From Burkholderia sp. TSV86 (GTDB lineage Bacteria; Pseudomonadota; Gammaproteobacteria; Burkholderiales; Burkholderiaceae): DNA of 64,000 bases. The stretch covers positions 1-64,000 of the forward strand of contig NZ_LOWB01000098.1 in NCBI RefSeq assembly GCF_001522865.1, given 5' to 3'. Position 1 is the first letter of the stretch; every line of letters starts with the position of its first letter. A program made the translations under genes and the position numbers. Below are positions 38,723-48,528 of this stretch, one piece after another. Below the pieces are notes generated by a model, which worked only from the letters and a program-made list of their open reading frames with translations, was not told where the DNA came from and did not search any database.

Positions 38723-39105
38723 TGATGCACGCGCCATTGCCCGCTGCCGTCGCACGGTGTCGTCGCGGCCGATCGCCAAGGTCCGCCATTCGATTCCGCT
38801 GCCACCCCCAGCGCATCGTCCCTCGCGTTGCAGCCCACGTCGCGCCGTCGCACGTCGATCGCGGTTGCGTCACCCTGCGATCCTCCCTTCCCGGCCGCCA
38901 CCTCGCTCGCCGCACGCCGCCTCCCGTCCACAGCCCAGCCTGTGCGCAAATCCGCATCCGGCGCGTTCCAAACCGACAAGACTCGCTCAATTTGACTCCC
39001 TATAAAGAGATCGCGAGCGCCGCTCTCGCCAACGGCAAGCGGCCCGCAAGCATCGCGCCTGCGTACACGCCGCGCCTCGTTCATGATCGCCATCAAGGAA
39101 GCCAC

Positions 39106-40263
39106 ATGAAACTCCGCTCGTCACCACCTTGGGCCGCCTGGCGCGTCGCGCTCGTCTGCGGCGTGCTCGGCGCATCCGCCGCCACGCGCGCCGCCGACGA
39201 AACGCCAGTGCGAATCGGCTTCGCCGCGCCGCTTACAGGCGTCAATGCCGGCTACGGCAAGGACCTGCAAAACGGCGTGCAGCTCGCACTCGACGATGCC
39301 CGCGCGCAACAGATCAAGATCGCGGGCAAGCCCGCGCGCTTCGAACTCGTCGTCGAGGACGATCAGGCCGATCCGCGCATCGGCGTGCAGGCCGCGCAAA
39401 GCCTCGTCGACAAACAAGTGTCGACGGTGATCGGTCACTTCAATTCCGGCACGACGATCCCGGCGTCGGTCATCTACGACAAGGCGGGCATCCCCGTCAT
39501 CGATCCGGCCGCGACCAATCCCGTCATCGCGTCGCGCAGGCTCGCGAACGTATTCATGGTAATCGCGACCGACGGCCAGAACGCGGGCAACGCGGGCCGC
39601 TACGCGGTCGAGGTCACGAAGGCCAAGCGCATCGCGATCGTCGACGACCGCACGGCGTTCGGCCAGGGCGAAGCCGACGAATTCGAGCGCGCGGTGAAAG
39701 CCGCGGGCGGCTCGATCGTCGCGCGCGAATACACGAACAATCAGGCGGTCGATTTCCGTGCGCAGATCACGAGCCTGAAGAGCAAGAACGTCGACCTGCT
39801 GTTCTTCGGCGGCCTCGATTCGCTCGCCGCGAACTTCATCAAGCAGATGCGCCAGTTGGGGCTGAGCGCGCAGTTCGTTGGCGGCGGCGGCGTGCGCGAC
39901 GCTGAATTCATCAAGATCGCCGGCCCCGCGGCGGATGGCGCGATGGCGTGGGAATACGGCCGGCCGCTCGATCAGCTGCCGCAAGGCAAGGATTTCGAAC
40001 GCCGCTACAAGCAGCGCTTCGGTGTCGACGTGCTGTCATACGCGCAGTTCGGCTACGACGCGGCGTGGGCCGCGATCAAGGCGATGCAGGCCGCGGGCTC
40101 GACCGAGCCCGCGCGCTGGCGGCCCGTGCTCGCCAAGATCGACTTCGACGGCATCACGGGCCGCATCGCGTTCGGCGGCGACGGCTCGCTGAAAAGCGGC
40201 ATGTCGACGCTGTACCGCGTGAAAAACGGCGTTTGGCGAACTATCGTCACGAAGGGCGGCTGA
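39106..40263 (+). CDS. Branched-chain amino acid-type ABC substrate-binding protein
   Basis: 385 residues. A Sec signal peptide ends near AATRAAD (residue 28 or so). The mature N-terminus VRIGFAAPLTGVNAGYGKDLQNGVQLALDDA is the LivJ/LivK-type periplasmic binding fold; VIGHFNSGTTIPAS and IVDDRTAFGQGEADEF contact ligand in this family. No permease or ATPase gene is next to it. It is 59 bases before an FAD oxidoreductase, which suggests the bound compound may be an amino acid or amine that this enzyme oxidises. The start at 39106 follows a GGAAG ribosome site. Confidence 0.9.
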   Translation: MKLRSSPPWAAWRVALVCGVLGASAATRAADETPVRIGFAAPLTGVNAGYGKDLQNGVQLALDDARAQQIKIAGKPARFELVVEDDQADPRIGVQAAQSLVDKQVSTVIGHFNSGTTIPASVIYDKAGIPVIDPAATNPVIASRRLANVFMVIATDGQNAGNAGRYAVEVTKAKRIAIVDDRTAFGQGEADEFERAVKAAGGSIVAREYTNNQAVDFRAQITSLKSKNVDLLFFGGLDSLAANFIKQMRQLGLSAQFVGGGGVRDAEFIKIAGPAADGAMAWEYGRPLDQLPQGKDFERRYKQRFGVDVLSYAQFGYDAAWAAIKAMQAAGSTEPARWRPVLAKIDFDGITGRIAFGGDGSLKSGMSTLYRVKNGVWRTIVTKGG

Positions 40264-40322
40264 CAGGCGCGCCACGCTCCCGTCGCAGTGCGCCGTTCGT
40301 GTTTTCTTTTAATGGAGATCCG

Positions 40323-41495
40323 ATGCATTCAAAAGTTGTCATCGTCGGCGGCGGCGTGATCGGCAGCGCAGCCGCCTACCATCTGCGCGTGATGGACCCC
40401 AGCGTTGCCGTCACCGTCATCGAACGTGACCCGACCTACGCGCGCGCGTCGTCCGCGTTGTCAGCGGCGTCGATCCGGCAGCAGTTCTCGACGCCGCTGT
40501 CAGTGCAAATGTCGCTATTCGGCATCGAGTTCCTGCGCTCGATCGGCGAACGGCTCGAGGTGGACGGCGAGCGGCCGTCGATCGGCCTGCACGAAGGCGG
40601 CTACCTGTTCGTCGCGACGCCCGACGGCGATGCGACGCTGCGCGCCAACCATGCGCTGCAGACCTCGCTCGGCGCGCAAATCCGCTACCTGCCGCGCGAC
40701 GCGCTGGCCGCCGCGTTCCCGTGGCTTCATACCAGCGATCTCGCGTCGGGCTGCCTCGGCGAACGCGGCGAAGGCTGGTTCGACGGCTACGGGCTCGTGC
40801 AGGCACTGCGCAAGAAGGCGCAGGCGCTTGGCGCGCAATATGTGCGCGCGGAAGTGGCGCACGCGCACCTCGACGGGCGGCGCGTGCGGCAATTGGTTAC
40901 CAGCGACGGCCGCGCCTACGATTGCGACGTGATGGTCAACGCGGCCGGGCCGTGGGCGCGCGCGCTCGCCGCGCTCGTCGGCATCGAGCTGCCGGTACAT
41001 GCACGCCGCCGCAGCATCTTCAACGTCACGTCGCCGGCGAAGCTGCCGCGCTGCCCGCTCGTCGTCGATCCGAGCGGCGTCTACTTCCGGCCCGAGGGCG
41101 CGTCGTTCCTCTGCGGCGCGGCGCCGCCCGCCGAACGCGATCTCGACGATCTGCCGCTAGACGACGTCGATCACGCGCTGTTCGACGAGCTGATCTGGCC
41201 GACCCTCGCGCATCGCGTGCCGCAGTTCGAGGCGCTCAGGGTCGTGCGAAGCTGGTCTGGCTACTACGAATACAACGTGCTCGATCAAAACGCGATCATC
41301 GGCCCGCATCCGGACCTCGACAATTGCCTCTTCGCGAACGGCTTCTCCGGACATGGGTTGCAGCAAGGGCCGGCGGCGGGACGCGGCGTCGCGGAATGGA
41401 TTCTGCACGGGCGGTATGCATCGCTCGACCTGTCGCCGTTCGGCTTCGAGCGCGTGCTCGCGGGGCGGCCGATCGTCGAGCGCAACGTCGTCTGA
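40323..41495 (+). CDS. FAD-dependent amine/amino acid oxidase (DAO family)
   Basis: 390 residues. The Rossmann FAD-binding motif is VVIVGGGVIGSAAAYHL at the N-terminus, and the C-terminal GLFANGFSGHGLQQGPA-like block (FANGFSGHGLQQGPAAGRG) is the DAO family flavin site. Similar proteins act on glycine, sarcosine, D-amino acids or related secondary amines; the human FOXRED1 type is also close. It follows the binding protein gene with a 59-base gap and is probably co-transcribed. Substrate unknown. Confidence 0.88.
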   Translation: MHSKVVIVGGGVIGSAAAYHLRVMDPSVAVTVIERDPTYARASSALSAASIRQQFSTPLSVQMSLFGIEFLRSIGERLEVDGERPSIGLHEGGYLFVATPDGDATLRANHALQTSLGAQIRYLPRDALAAAFPWLHTSDLASGCLGERGEGWFDGYGLVQALRKKAQALGAQYVRAEVAHAHLDGRRVRQLVTSDGRAYDCDVMVNAAGPWARALAALVGIELPVHARRRSIFNVTSPAKLPRCPLVVDPSGVYFRPEGASFLCGAAPPAERDLDDLPLDDVDHALFDELIWPTLAHRVPQFEALRVVRSWSGYYEYNVLDQNAIIGPHPDLDNCLFANGFSGHGLQQGPAAGRGVAEWILHGRYASLDLSPFGFERVLAGRPIVERNVV

Positions 41496-41610
41496 CGCGC
41501 CGGGGCGGCGGTGCGCTGGAGCGCGGGACGCTGCTGCGCCGGTGCGGCGGAATGCGCCCCCGCCCGCAACGAAGTGCAAATCGAAGCGCAAACCGGGATG
41601 GCGCGCGGCG

Positions 41611-42072
41611 TCAGAATCCAACGCCGCGCGCCATCCTGACTGCGGCAAACACCATCACGATCATCAGCACCGCCTGCACGTGGCCGATCTGCGCATAGGC
41701 GCGCGCGCGGCCCAGACCGGGCATCAGCCCGCGCCGCAACGTCAAACGCCAACGGATCAGCCCCATCATCGGAATGAGTTCGAGCACGAGAATCAGCGCG
41801 AGCGCGCCCATCTTCAGATGAAAGAGCGGCGCGTGCAGGTAGTAATCGCCGCCCTTCTCGAAGCCGCCGAACGCGCGGACGGCGCCGGTCGTGATCAGCA
41901 CGAGCACGCAAATGCCCCAAATCGCATCCGCGCTGAACACGCCAGGCAGATCGGCCCGCTGCGCGGACGCCACGACACGCCGTAACGCGCGGTTGCGCGC
42001 GGCGATCGACATCAGCGCAAAACCGAACGCAATCAGATGCACGGCAGCCAGCAACCATCGAACGGTCAGCAT
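41611..42072 (-). CDS. DUF2214 family membrane protein
   Basis: 153 residues with four hydrophobic segments. ADAIWGICVLVLITTGAVRAFGGFEKGGDYYLH and the later FHLKMGALALILVLELIPM are typical of DUF2214. The function of the family is not known. Transcribed from the gap of 50 bases that separates it from the next membrane protein gene, so the two may form one unit. Confidence 0.8.
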   Translation of the reverse strand: MLTVRWLLAAVHLIAFGFALMSIAARNRALRRVVASAQRADLPGVFSADAIWGICVLVLITTGAVRAFGGFEKGGDYYLHAPLFHLKMGALALILVLELIPMMGLIRWRLTLRRGLMPGLGRARAYAQIGHVQAVLMIVMVFAAVRMARGVGF

Positions 42073-42122
42073 CGGTCCTCCTTATGCCGGAAGCGGACAG
42101 CGCGCGAGCGGCGGCGAGCGCG

Positions 42123-43232
42123 TCACGCGATCTGCTTGAGCGACGCGTCGAGCGCGCGCGCCGCGATACGATCGCCTTCGGTCGTGAGCGGCGTGCGCAG
42201 CACGAACTGGCGATTGTGGCCGACCGCGGCCGGCGAATCCCAAACGAGTTCGATCTTCGGCCGCGCGAATCCGCGTCTGGCCGGCCGTGCGGCCGAGGCC
42301 GGCGCCGGCTCCGGCGAAACGGGCCGCGACGCGCCGGCCGGAGGCGGCGCTTCGTTTGGCGCGGGCGTATCGCTCGGCGCGGCTGGCCCGATCGGCGCAG
42401 CGCCGGAAACCGAAGTCTCAACCAAAACCCGCGCATCGCTCGAAGCCTGCGTCCCGGCCAGTCCCGATGCGCCGTCCGACGCCGCGCGCTGCTGCGACTC
42501 CGGCGCATCGCCAGGCGCCGCGCGCTCGATCGCAACCGATTCCGCCGTCGCAACCGGCATCGCCCCCGCAGCGTGCGACGAAACCCTTTCGGCACCGCCC
42601 CGCCGCTCGTCGGCGCCGGCCGCGGCCGCATCCGGCCCGGCGACGCCCGCCGGCCAGCGAACCGACAGTTCACGCGCGTCGTACTGGCCGACCTTGCGGC
42701 TTTCCATCCAGACGACGACGGTGCGCGTCACCCCATCGAGCGCGATCGCATAGCGGCCGATCGCAAACCGGCGTGCGGCGACATTCGTGCGCCACAGCGC
42801 ACGCGGCCGGCACATCCAGATGACGGCCGCGTAGAGCGCCGGCGCGGCGAGCAGCCAGCCGTTGCTGACCGCCAACGCATGCAGCGCGCGCCGCCAGCCG
42901 GCCGCCCACGCGAACACGCCCACCGACCATGCGGCGAACACGAAGCCGAGCAGCGCGAACAGGCGCAGCGCCTGGCGCAGCCACTGCGGCAGCGGATGGA
43001 ACGGACGCTCGGCGCGCGCTTGCGCGCCGGGAAGAACGAGCAGCAGGAAGATCAGGACGACGTTGATGCACGCCCACGGCGACGACGCCATCGCCGACAG
43101 CGATGCGCGATATCCCATCAGCGACATCGAGAAGAGCCAACGGGCGAGAAACACGAGACCGATGGCTCGCAACGCGAAAATAACCCCCGAGCCGGGAGCC
43201 GGTGTCGCGCGCGTGGTTTTCGTTCTCGCCAA
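42123..43232 (-). CDS. Membrane protein of unknown function with Ala/Pro-rich linker
   Basis: 369 residues, not recognised. The N-terminal 150 residues hold four probable membrane helices (for example VLIFLLLVLPGAQA and LLAAPALYAAVIWM). A region around residues 155-190 (RRFAIGRYAIALDGVTRTVVVWMESRKVG) looks folded. Residues 205-310 are a low-complexity Ala/Pro/Glu linker, probably disordered. The last 50 residues (PKIELVWDSPAAVGHNRQFVLRTPLT) are again compact. The open frame is supported by length, Burkholderia-type codon use and a sensible membrane topology. Confidence 0.6.
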   Translation of the reverse strand: MARTKTTRATPAPGSGVIFALRAIGLVFLARWLFSMSLMGYRASLSAMASSPWACINVVLIFLLLVLPGAQARAERPFHPLPQWLRQALRLFALLGFVFAAWSVGVFAWAAGWRRALHALAVSNGWLLAAPALYAAVIWMCRPRALWRTNVAARRFAIGRYAIALDGVTRTVVVWMESRKVGQYDARELSVRWPAGVAGPDAAAAGADERRGGAERVSSHAAGAMPVATAESVAIERAAPGDAPESQQRAASDGASGLAGTQASSDARVLVETSVSGAAPIGPAAPSDTPAPNEAPPPAGASRPVSPEPAPASAARPARRGFARPKIELVWDSPAAVGHNRQFVLRTPLTTEGDRIAARALDASLKQIA

Positions 43233-43636
43233 AACTTTCTCCTCATGACAGCCCTGCCGGGGCGGGATTTTACGGCACGGCCATTATAGGGACATTGCTT
43301 GGCAGGCTGACGCCGGCAGGCGGCAAATCGCCGGTTTGCGGCTGTTCCCGCCGTGGCGGCGCGGCGTGGATACAACAGATCGGCGGCAACGAGCGCCAAT
43401 GCCGGCAGCCCGGCAACGCGGCGGGCAGCGGCGCGCAATCGGCACCGCTCGCCTGCGCACGCGGCCCTCGCCGCGCCGCATCGGGACGCGCCGCCGCATC
43501 TTGGATGCCGGTCAACGCGCCGAATGGCGGAAAAACCGCCCGCCGAAATGCACGATGCCCCGCCGGGCCAAGCCCGGCGGGACATCCATCAATGTACGGC
43601 GCCGCGGCGCATGCAAGCGCCGCGATGAGGTGCGCG
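43233..43636. other. Gap between the membrane protein and the GT4 gene
   Basis: About 400 bases. Apart from the hairpin at 43554-43586 I see no gene. Promoter for the membrane protein gene is expected at 43235-43300, where the base composition is lower in GC. Confidence 0.4.
43554..43586 (-). terminator. GC-rich hairpin downstream of the GT4 gene
   Basis: A 10-bp perfect stem CCCGCCGGGC/GCCCGGCGGG (43559-43568 and 43572-43581) that extends by four more pairs after one mismatch. It lies about 50 bases after the glycosyltransferase stop. No T tract follows on the minus strand. Confidence 0.45.
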
Positions 43637-44701
43637 TCAGCCCGCGTTGACTTCGCGCAGCACTGTACGGCGTTTCTGGCGCAACAGTTCTTCGTAACCC
43701 TTCACATAGTTACGCGCCATCACCTTCGACGTGAAGCGCGCGTCGAACGCTGCGCGCACGCGCTCGCGCGGCAGCGTTGACAAGCGCTTGACCGCGGCGA
43801 CCGCCGACAGCTCGTCCTCGACGACAAAGCCGGATACGCCGTTTTCGATCACCTCGGGCACCGAGCCGCGCTTGAACGCGATCACGGGCGTGCCGCACGC
43901 CATCGCCTCGATCATCACCAGGCCGAACGGCTCCGGCCAATCGATCGGGAACAGCAGCGCATGCGCATTGCCGAGGAATTCGGCCTTCTCGGCTTCGCTG
44001 ATCTCACCGATATACTCGACGTGCGGCAGCGAGAACAGCGGCTTGATCTTCTCTTCATAGTACGCACGGTCCGCCTTGTCGAGCTTCGCCGCGATCTTGA
44101 TCGGCATGCCCGCCTGCTCGGCGATCCGGATCGCCGTATCGACGCGTTTTTCCGGCGAGATGCGGCCGAGGAACGCGAGGTAGCTCGGCTTCACGCCGGG
44201 CAGCGGCTTCAACAGGTTCTCGGGCAGGCCGTGGTGGACGGTCGACAGCCAGTTCGCCTGTTGCAGCGGCATGCGCTGGTTGTCGGAGATCGACACCACC
44301 GGCACGTTGTTGAACGTATTGAAGATCGGCTGCAACTCCGGCAGGTCCAGGCGGCCGTGCAGCGTCGTCAGATGCGGCACCGGCTGGCGCGAGAACAGCG
44401 AGAACGGGTAATAGTCGATATGGAAGTGCAGCACGTCGAATTCGTCCGCGCGGCGGCGCACTTCCTCGAGCAGCAGCATGTGCGGCGCCATCACGTCGCG
44501 AATCGTCGGATCGAGGCGCAGCGCCTGCGGCCACACCGCCTCGAGCTTCGCGGAGGTCTGCGAATCGCCGCTCGCGAACAGCGTGACGTCATGCCCCATC
44601 TCGACGAGCGCTTCGGTCAGATAGGACACCACCCGTTCAGTACCGCCGTACAGTTTCGGGGGAACCGCTTCGTGCAACGGAGCGATTTGAGCGATTCGCA
44701 T
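43637..44701 (-). CDS. Glycosyltransferase family 4 protein
   Basis: 354 residues of GT-B fold. The N-terminal IAPLHEAVPPKLYGGTERVVSYL contains the conserved GGTE loop, and the C-terminal half has YLAFLGRISPEKRVDTAI, the UDP-sugar site EPFGLVMIEAMACGTPVIAF with its E-x7-E pattern, and the GVSGFVVED end. The acceptor is unknown. A very strong AGGAGG ribosome site five bases before the ATG supports the start. It is alone, divergent from the ABC exporter. Confidence 0.88.
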   Translation of the reverse strand: MRIAQIAPLHEAVPPKLYGGTERVVSYLTEALVEMGHDVTLFASGDSQTSAKLEAVWPQALRLDPTIRDVMAPHMLLLEEVRRRADEFDVLHFHIDYYPFSLFSRQPVPHLTTLHGRLDLPELQPIFNTFNNVPVVSISDNQRMPLQQANWLSTVHHGLPENLLKPLPGVKPSYLAFLGRISPEKRVDTAIRIAEQAGMPIKIAAKLDKADRAYYEEKIKPLFSLPHVEYIGEISEAEKAEFLGNAHALLFPIDWPEPFGLVMIEAMACGTPVIAFKRGSVPEVIENGVSGFVVEDELSAVAAVKRLSTLPRERVRAAFDARFTSKVMARNYVKGYEELLRQKRRTVLREVNAG

Positions 44702-45159
44702 GCGTACCTCCTAAAAAAAATCGGCAAGAAACAAAGCAAAGCTGCCGCGGATCGATTACACCGCGCGTATAACGGTTCAGCGGTCAATCGGTTGACAGGT
44801 TGCCGTAAAACAGTGCCGGATAAGGGCAAACCCGGATGGGATTATCGGCGATCATGCGCAGGCCAACGCACGGCATTTCAAACTCTTTACGTTGTTACAA
44901 AGATGCAACACTTTGTCGATCTTCAAATCAACAGACCACTTTAGAGTAATTGTGTCCGGTTCCGCCGCCAAACCCGAGATTTTATCCTAAAACGCGTTGC
45001 ATCCCCACGCGTGCCACCGGCCAGGCGCAACGCACCAGCCGGCTTGTTTACAATGCTGACTTTCGCCCGCTCGTTCATGCCCGCTTTTTGGACGAATTCT
45101 GAACCATTTGCGGCGCAGCGGCCAACACGCGACACTCAACCCTCGTTTCTCCACACGCA
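44702..45159. other. Divergent gap between the GT4 gene and the ABC exporter
   Basis: About 460 bases, less GC-rich than the genes. It carries a strong ribosome site for the GT4 gene at its left end. Promoter-like words (TTGACC, TTATAC) occur near 44770-44800 on the minus strand but not at a proper spacing. No gene is supported. Confidence 0.4.
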
Positions 45160-47007
45160 TTGATTTTGGAAGCTCTCACTCCCGCTCAACGCAATGCCCA
45201 CAACGCGAAGCTCGCGAGCTACGCGCAGCGGCCGCTCGCGTTCCTGCTGCGCTATATCCGGATGCATCCGGTCGCGCATATCGTCGTGCTCGCGAGCGTG
45301 CTCACGGCGGTCGGCTGCGCGCTCGGCTCGCAGTATGCGATCAAACACCTGATCGACGTGCTCGCGGCCGGGCGCAATCATCCGGGCCCGCTATGGAGCG
45401 CGTTCGCGCTCCTCGTCGGCCTGATCGCCGCGGATAACCTGATGTGGCGCGTCGGCGGCTGGGTCGCCGCGCACACGTTCGTCGCGGTCACGGGCGATCT
45501 GCGCCGCGATCTGTTCCAATATCTGAGCGGCCACTCGCAGACCTACTACGCGGAGAAGCAGCCCGGCACGCTCGCGAGCCGGATCACCGCAACGTCGAAC
45601 GCGATCTATACGGCCGAGAACACGATGGCGTGGAACGTGCTGCCGCCGTGCATCGCCGTGCTTGGCGCGATCCTGATGATCATCGTCGTCAATCCGCAGA
45701 TGGCGCTCGGCCTGCTGTCATGCTCGGCCGTGCTCGCCATCGTGCTGTTCAAGCTCGCCAAGCGCGGCTCGGTTCGCCATCACCGGTTCGCGTCGAAGGC
45801 GGCGGCCGTCGACGGCGAACTCGTCGACGTGATCGGCAACATGGGGCTCGTGCGCGCGTTCGGCATGACGCTGCGCGAGCAAAAGCGCTTTGCCGCCACC
45901 GTCAAGGCCGAAATGGATGCGCGCCAGCAAAGCCTGCTCTATCTCGAGAAGCTGCGGCTCCTGCATGCGGTGATCACCGCGATGCTGTCGGCGGGCCTGC
46001 TCGGCTGGGCGCTGTGGCTGTGGAACCAGGGGCGCGCGACGTCCGGCGATATCGTGCTCGTCAGCTCGCTCGGCTTTACGATCCTGCACGGCACGCGCGA
46101 TCTCGCCGTCGCGCTCGTCGACGTCACGCAGCATGTCGCACGCCTGGCCGAAGCCGTGCAGACCCTGCTCGAGCCGCACGGCATGCCCGACCGTTCCGAT
46201 GCGGTCGCGCTCGCGCCGAAGGGCGGGCGCGTCGATTTCGAGCGCGTGACGTTCGCGTACCCGCACCGCCGGCCGATTCTCGACCACTTCGACCTGCATA
46301 TCGAGGCCGGCCAGCGCGTCGGCCTGATCGGCAAATCGGGCGCGGGCAAATCCACCGTGCTCGCGCTGCTGCAACGCTTTTACGACGTGCAGAAAGGAAC
46401 GATCAAGATCGACGGCCAGGATCTCGCGTTGATCACGCAGGACAGCCTGCGTCAGTCGATCGCGCTCGTGCCGCAGGATATCTCGCTGTTTCACCGCTCG
46501 ATTTACGACAACATCGCATACGGCCGTCCCGACGCGACGCACGAGGAAGTGCTGGCCGCCGCGCGCGACGCGCGCTGCACCGAGTTCATCGAGGCGCTGC
46601 CGGAAGGCTTCGAGACGATCGTCGGCGATCGCGGCGTGAAACTCTCCGGCGGCCAGCGGCAACGGATCGCGATCGCGCGCGCGATCTTGAAGGACGCGCC
46701 GATCCTGTTGCTCGACGAGGCGACGTCGGCGCTCGACAGCGCGTCCGAAGAGGCGATCCAGGCGGCGCTCGACCGGCTGATGACGGGCCGCACGGTCATC
46801 GCGATCGCGCACCGGTTGTCGACGCTGCGCAATTTCGACCGGATCATCGTGATGAGTTCGGGCAAGGTGATCGACGACGGCAGCCCCGACGTGCTGCGCA
46901 ACCGCCCGGGCCTCTATCGCGATCTGCTCGCCAAGCAGCATGGGCGGCATGCGCCCATCACCGAGAGCGGCAACGCGCCTTCGGCGGACGGCGAACGCGT
47001 CGCGTAA
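45160..47007 (+). CDS. ABC exporter, fused permease and ATPase (lipid A/peptide exporter type)
   Basis: 615 residues. A six-helix ABC_membrane domain spans residues 30-320, followed by the ATPase with Walker A LIGKSGAGKSTVLALL, Q-loop LVPQDISLF, signature VKLSGGQRQRIAIARA, Walker B PILLLDEATSALD and the H-loop IAIAHRLST. It would work as a homodimer in the inner membrane. The substrate is not predictable. The frame opens with TTG (MILEALTPAQ); no ATG is found until residue 35, which is inside the conserved region, so a TTG start is inferred. No clear ribosome site precedes it. Confidence 0.88.
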   Translation: MILEALTPAQRNAHNAKLASYAQRPLAFLLRYIRMHPVAHIVVLASVLTAVGCALGSQYAIKHLIDVLAAGRNHPGPLWSAFALLVGLIAADNLMWRVGGWVAAHTFVAVTGDLRRDLFQYLSGHSQTYYAEKQPGTLASRITATSNAIYTAENTMAWNVLPPCIAVLGAILMIIVVNPQMALGLLSCSAVLAIVLFKLAKRGSVRHHRFASKAAAVDGELVDVIGNMGLVRAFGMTLREQKRFAATVKAEMDARQQSLLYLEKLRLLHAVITAMLSAGLLGWALWLWNQGRATSGDIVLVSSLGFTILHGTRDLAVALVDVTQHVARLAEAVQTLLEPHGMPDRSDAVALAPKGGRVDFERVTFAYPHRRPILDHFDLHIEAGQRVGLIGKSGAGKSTVLALLQRFYDVQKGTIKIDGQDLALITQDSLRQSIALVPQDISLFHRSIYDNIAYGRPDATHEEVLAAARDARCTEFIEALPEGFETIVGDRGVKLSGGQRQRIAIARAILKDAPILLLDEATSALDSASEEAIQAALDRLMTGRTVIAIAHRLSTLRNFDRIIVMSSGKVIDDGSPDVLRNRPGLYRDLLAKQHGRHAPITESGNAPSADGERVA

Positions 47008-47127
47008 AAGCCGCGCGCCGCGCTAAGTTTCACGCATCGCGCGGCTGCCGTGCCGCACGGGGCTGCAACGCCCGCACCGCACCTGCCGGGCCGCCGGCAC
47101 GGCTGCGTCAGCGCCATGCGGGCGCCG

Positions 47128-48528
47128 TCAGGCAACGCCGCCCGCGCCCGTGCGCGACAGATCGCGCAGAAAATTGTCCCGCCAGACCGACACGTTGTTC
47201 TCGCGCAGCCGCGCGAGCATATCCGCATGGCGCGCGCGCCGCTCGGCGAGCGGCATCGACAGCGCGCGCGCGAGCGCATCGGCCATCCCAGCGATATCGA
47301 TCGGATTGACGACGAGCGCGCCGTCGAGTTCGCACGCCGCGCCGGCAAAACGCGACAGCACGAGCACGCCCGGATCGTCCGGATTCTGCGCGGACACATA
47401 CTCCTTCGCGACGAGGTTCATCCCGTCGCGCAACGGCGTCACGTAGCCGACACGCGCAAGCCGGTATAGCGCGGCGAGCACCGGCCGCTCGTACTGCCGG
47501 TGGATGTACAGAATCGGCGCCCAGTCGAGTTCCGCGAAGCGGCCGTTGATCCGCCCGGACTCGCCCTCCAGCTGCCGGCGCATGTCTTGATACGCGCGCA
47601 AATCGGCGCGCGTCGACGGCGCGATCTGCAGAAACGACACCCGATTGCGAAACGACGCCTCATGCTCAAGCAGCTTCTCGAACGCGCGAAAGCGTTCGAC
47701 GAGCCCTTTCGAATAGTCGAGCCGGTCGACGCTCATCACGAGCTGGCGGCCGCGCAGCGACGCGGCGAGCGAACGCACCGCGCGGCCGTTCTCGCCCGCC
47801 TTCGCAAGCGCGGCGATCTCGTCCGGGTAGACGCCGATCGGATAGGCGTTCGCGCGCAGCGTGCGCCCGAACGCGCGCACGACCGCCGGGCCCGTCGCGG
47901 AGCGCTCGACCTCGCCGCCCGCCTCGGATTCGACGTAGTCGCAAAACGCCCGCAGGTCGGTCCGGGTCTGAAAGCCGAGCAGATCGAACGAGCACAGCGC
48001 CTCGACCAGCTCACGGTGCGGCGGCACGTTGACGAGCACCTGCGCGGCCGGAAACGGAATATGCAGAAAAAACCCGATCCGGTTCGCGACGCCCGCCGCG
48101 CGCAGCGCCTGCGCGAACGGAATCAGGTGATAGTCGTGGACCCAGATCACGTCGTCGCCGCGCAGCAGCGGAACGAGTTGCCGCGCGAGCCACACGTTCA
48201 CGCGCGCGTAGCCGTCGAATTCGTGGCGGTCGTACTGGATCAGATCGGTGCGGTAATGGAACGCGGGCCAGAGCGTCGCGTTCGAGAATCCCCGGTAGTA
48301 CTGATCGTAATCGCGCCGTGCGAGGCCGATCGTCGCGAACGTCACGGGCCCGTGCTCGTCGATGCGGATCTGCGGCGCGCCCGACGCGACAACCTCGCCG
48401 CTCCAGCCGAACCACATACCGCCCGTTTCCTTCAGCGCGTCGTAGACGCCGATCGCAAGCCCCCCCGCCGCGGGCTCCCCTTCCGAGATCGGCGCGACGC
48501 GATTCGACACGATGATCAGGCGACTCAT
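47128..48528 (-). CDS. otsA: Trehalose-6-phosphate synthase OtsA
   Basis: 466 residues, GT20 family. SRLIIVSNRVAP, AGGLAIGVYDALK, WFGWSGEV and WVHDYHLIP are the N-terminal signatures; RLDYSKGLVERFRAFE and LRDGMNLVAKEYV lie in the nucleotide half. It makes trehalose 6-phosphate from UDP-glucose and glucose 6-phosphate. Its ATG overlaps the stop of otsB as ATGA, so the two are translationally coupled, with the phosphatase first. Confidence 0.96.
   Translation of the reverse strand: MSRLIIVSNRVAPISEGEPAAGGLAIGVYDALKETGGMWFGWSGEVVASGAPQIRIDEHGPVTFATIGLARRDYDQYYRGFSNATLWPAFHYRTDLIQYDRHEFDGYARVNVWLARQLVPLLRGDDVIWVHDYHLIPFAQALRAAGVANRIGFFLHIPFPAAQVLVNVPPHRELVEALCSFDLLGFQTRTDLRAFCDYVESEAGGEVERSATGPAVVRAFGRTLRANAYPIGVYPDEIAALAKAGENGRAVRSLAASLRGRQLVMSVDRLDYSKGLVERFRAFEKLLEHEASFRNRVSFLQIAPSTRADLRAYQDMRRQLEGESGRINGRFAELDWAPILYIHRQYERPVLAALYRLARVGYVTPLRDGMNLVAKEYVSAQNPDDPGVLVLSRFAGAACELDGALVVNPIDIAGMADALARALSMPLAERRARHADMLARLRENNVSVWRDNFLRDLSRTGAGGVA

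Larger units (their letters stand above)
38286..39105. other. Repeat-bearing gap between plc and the binding protein gene
   Basis: About 820 bases with no supported gene. Contains two tandem repeats, listed separately. Long open frames here come from the repeats and GC bias and show no recognisable protein. Confidence 0.5.
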
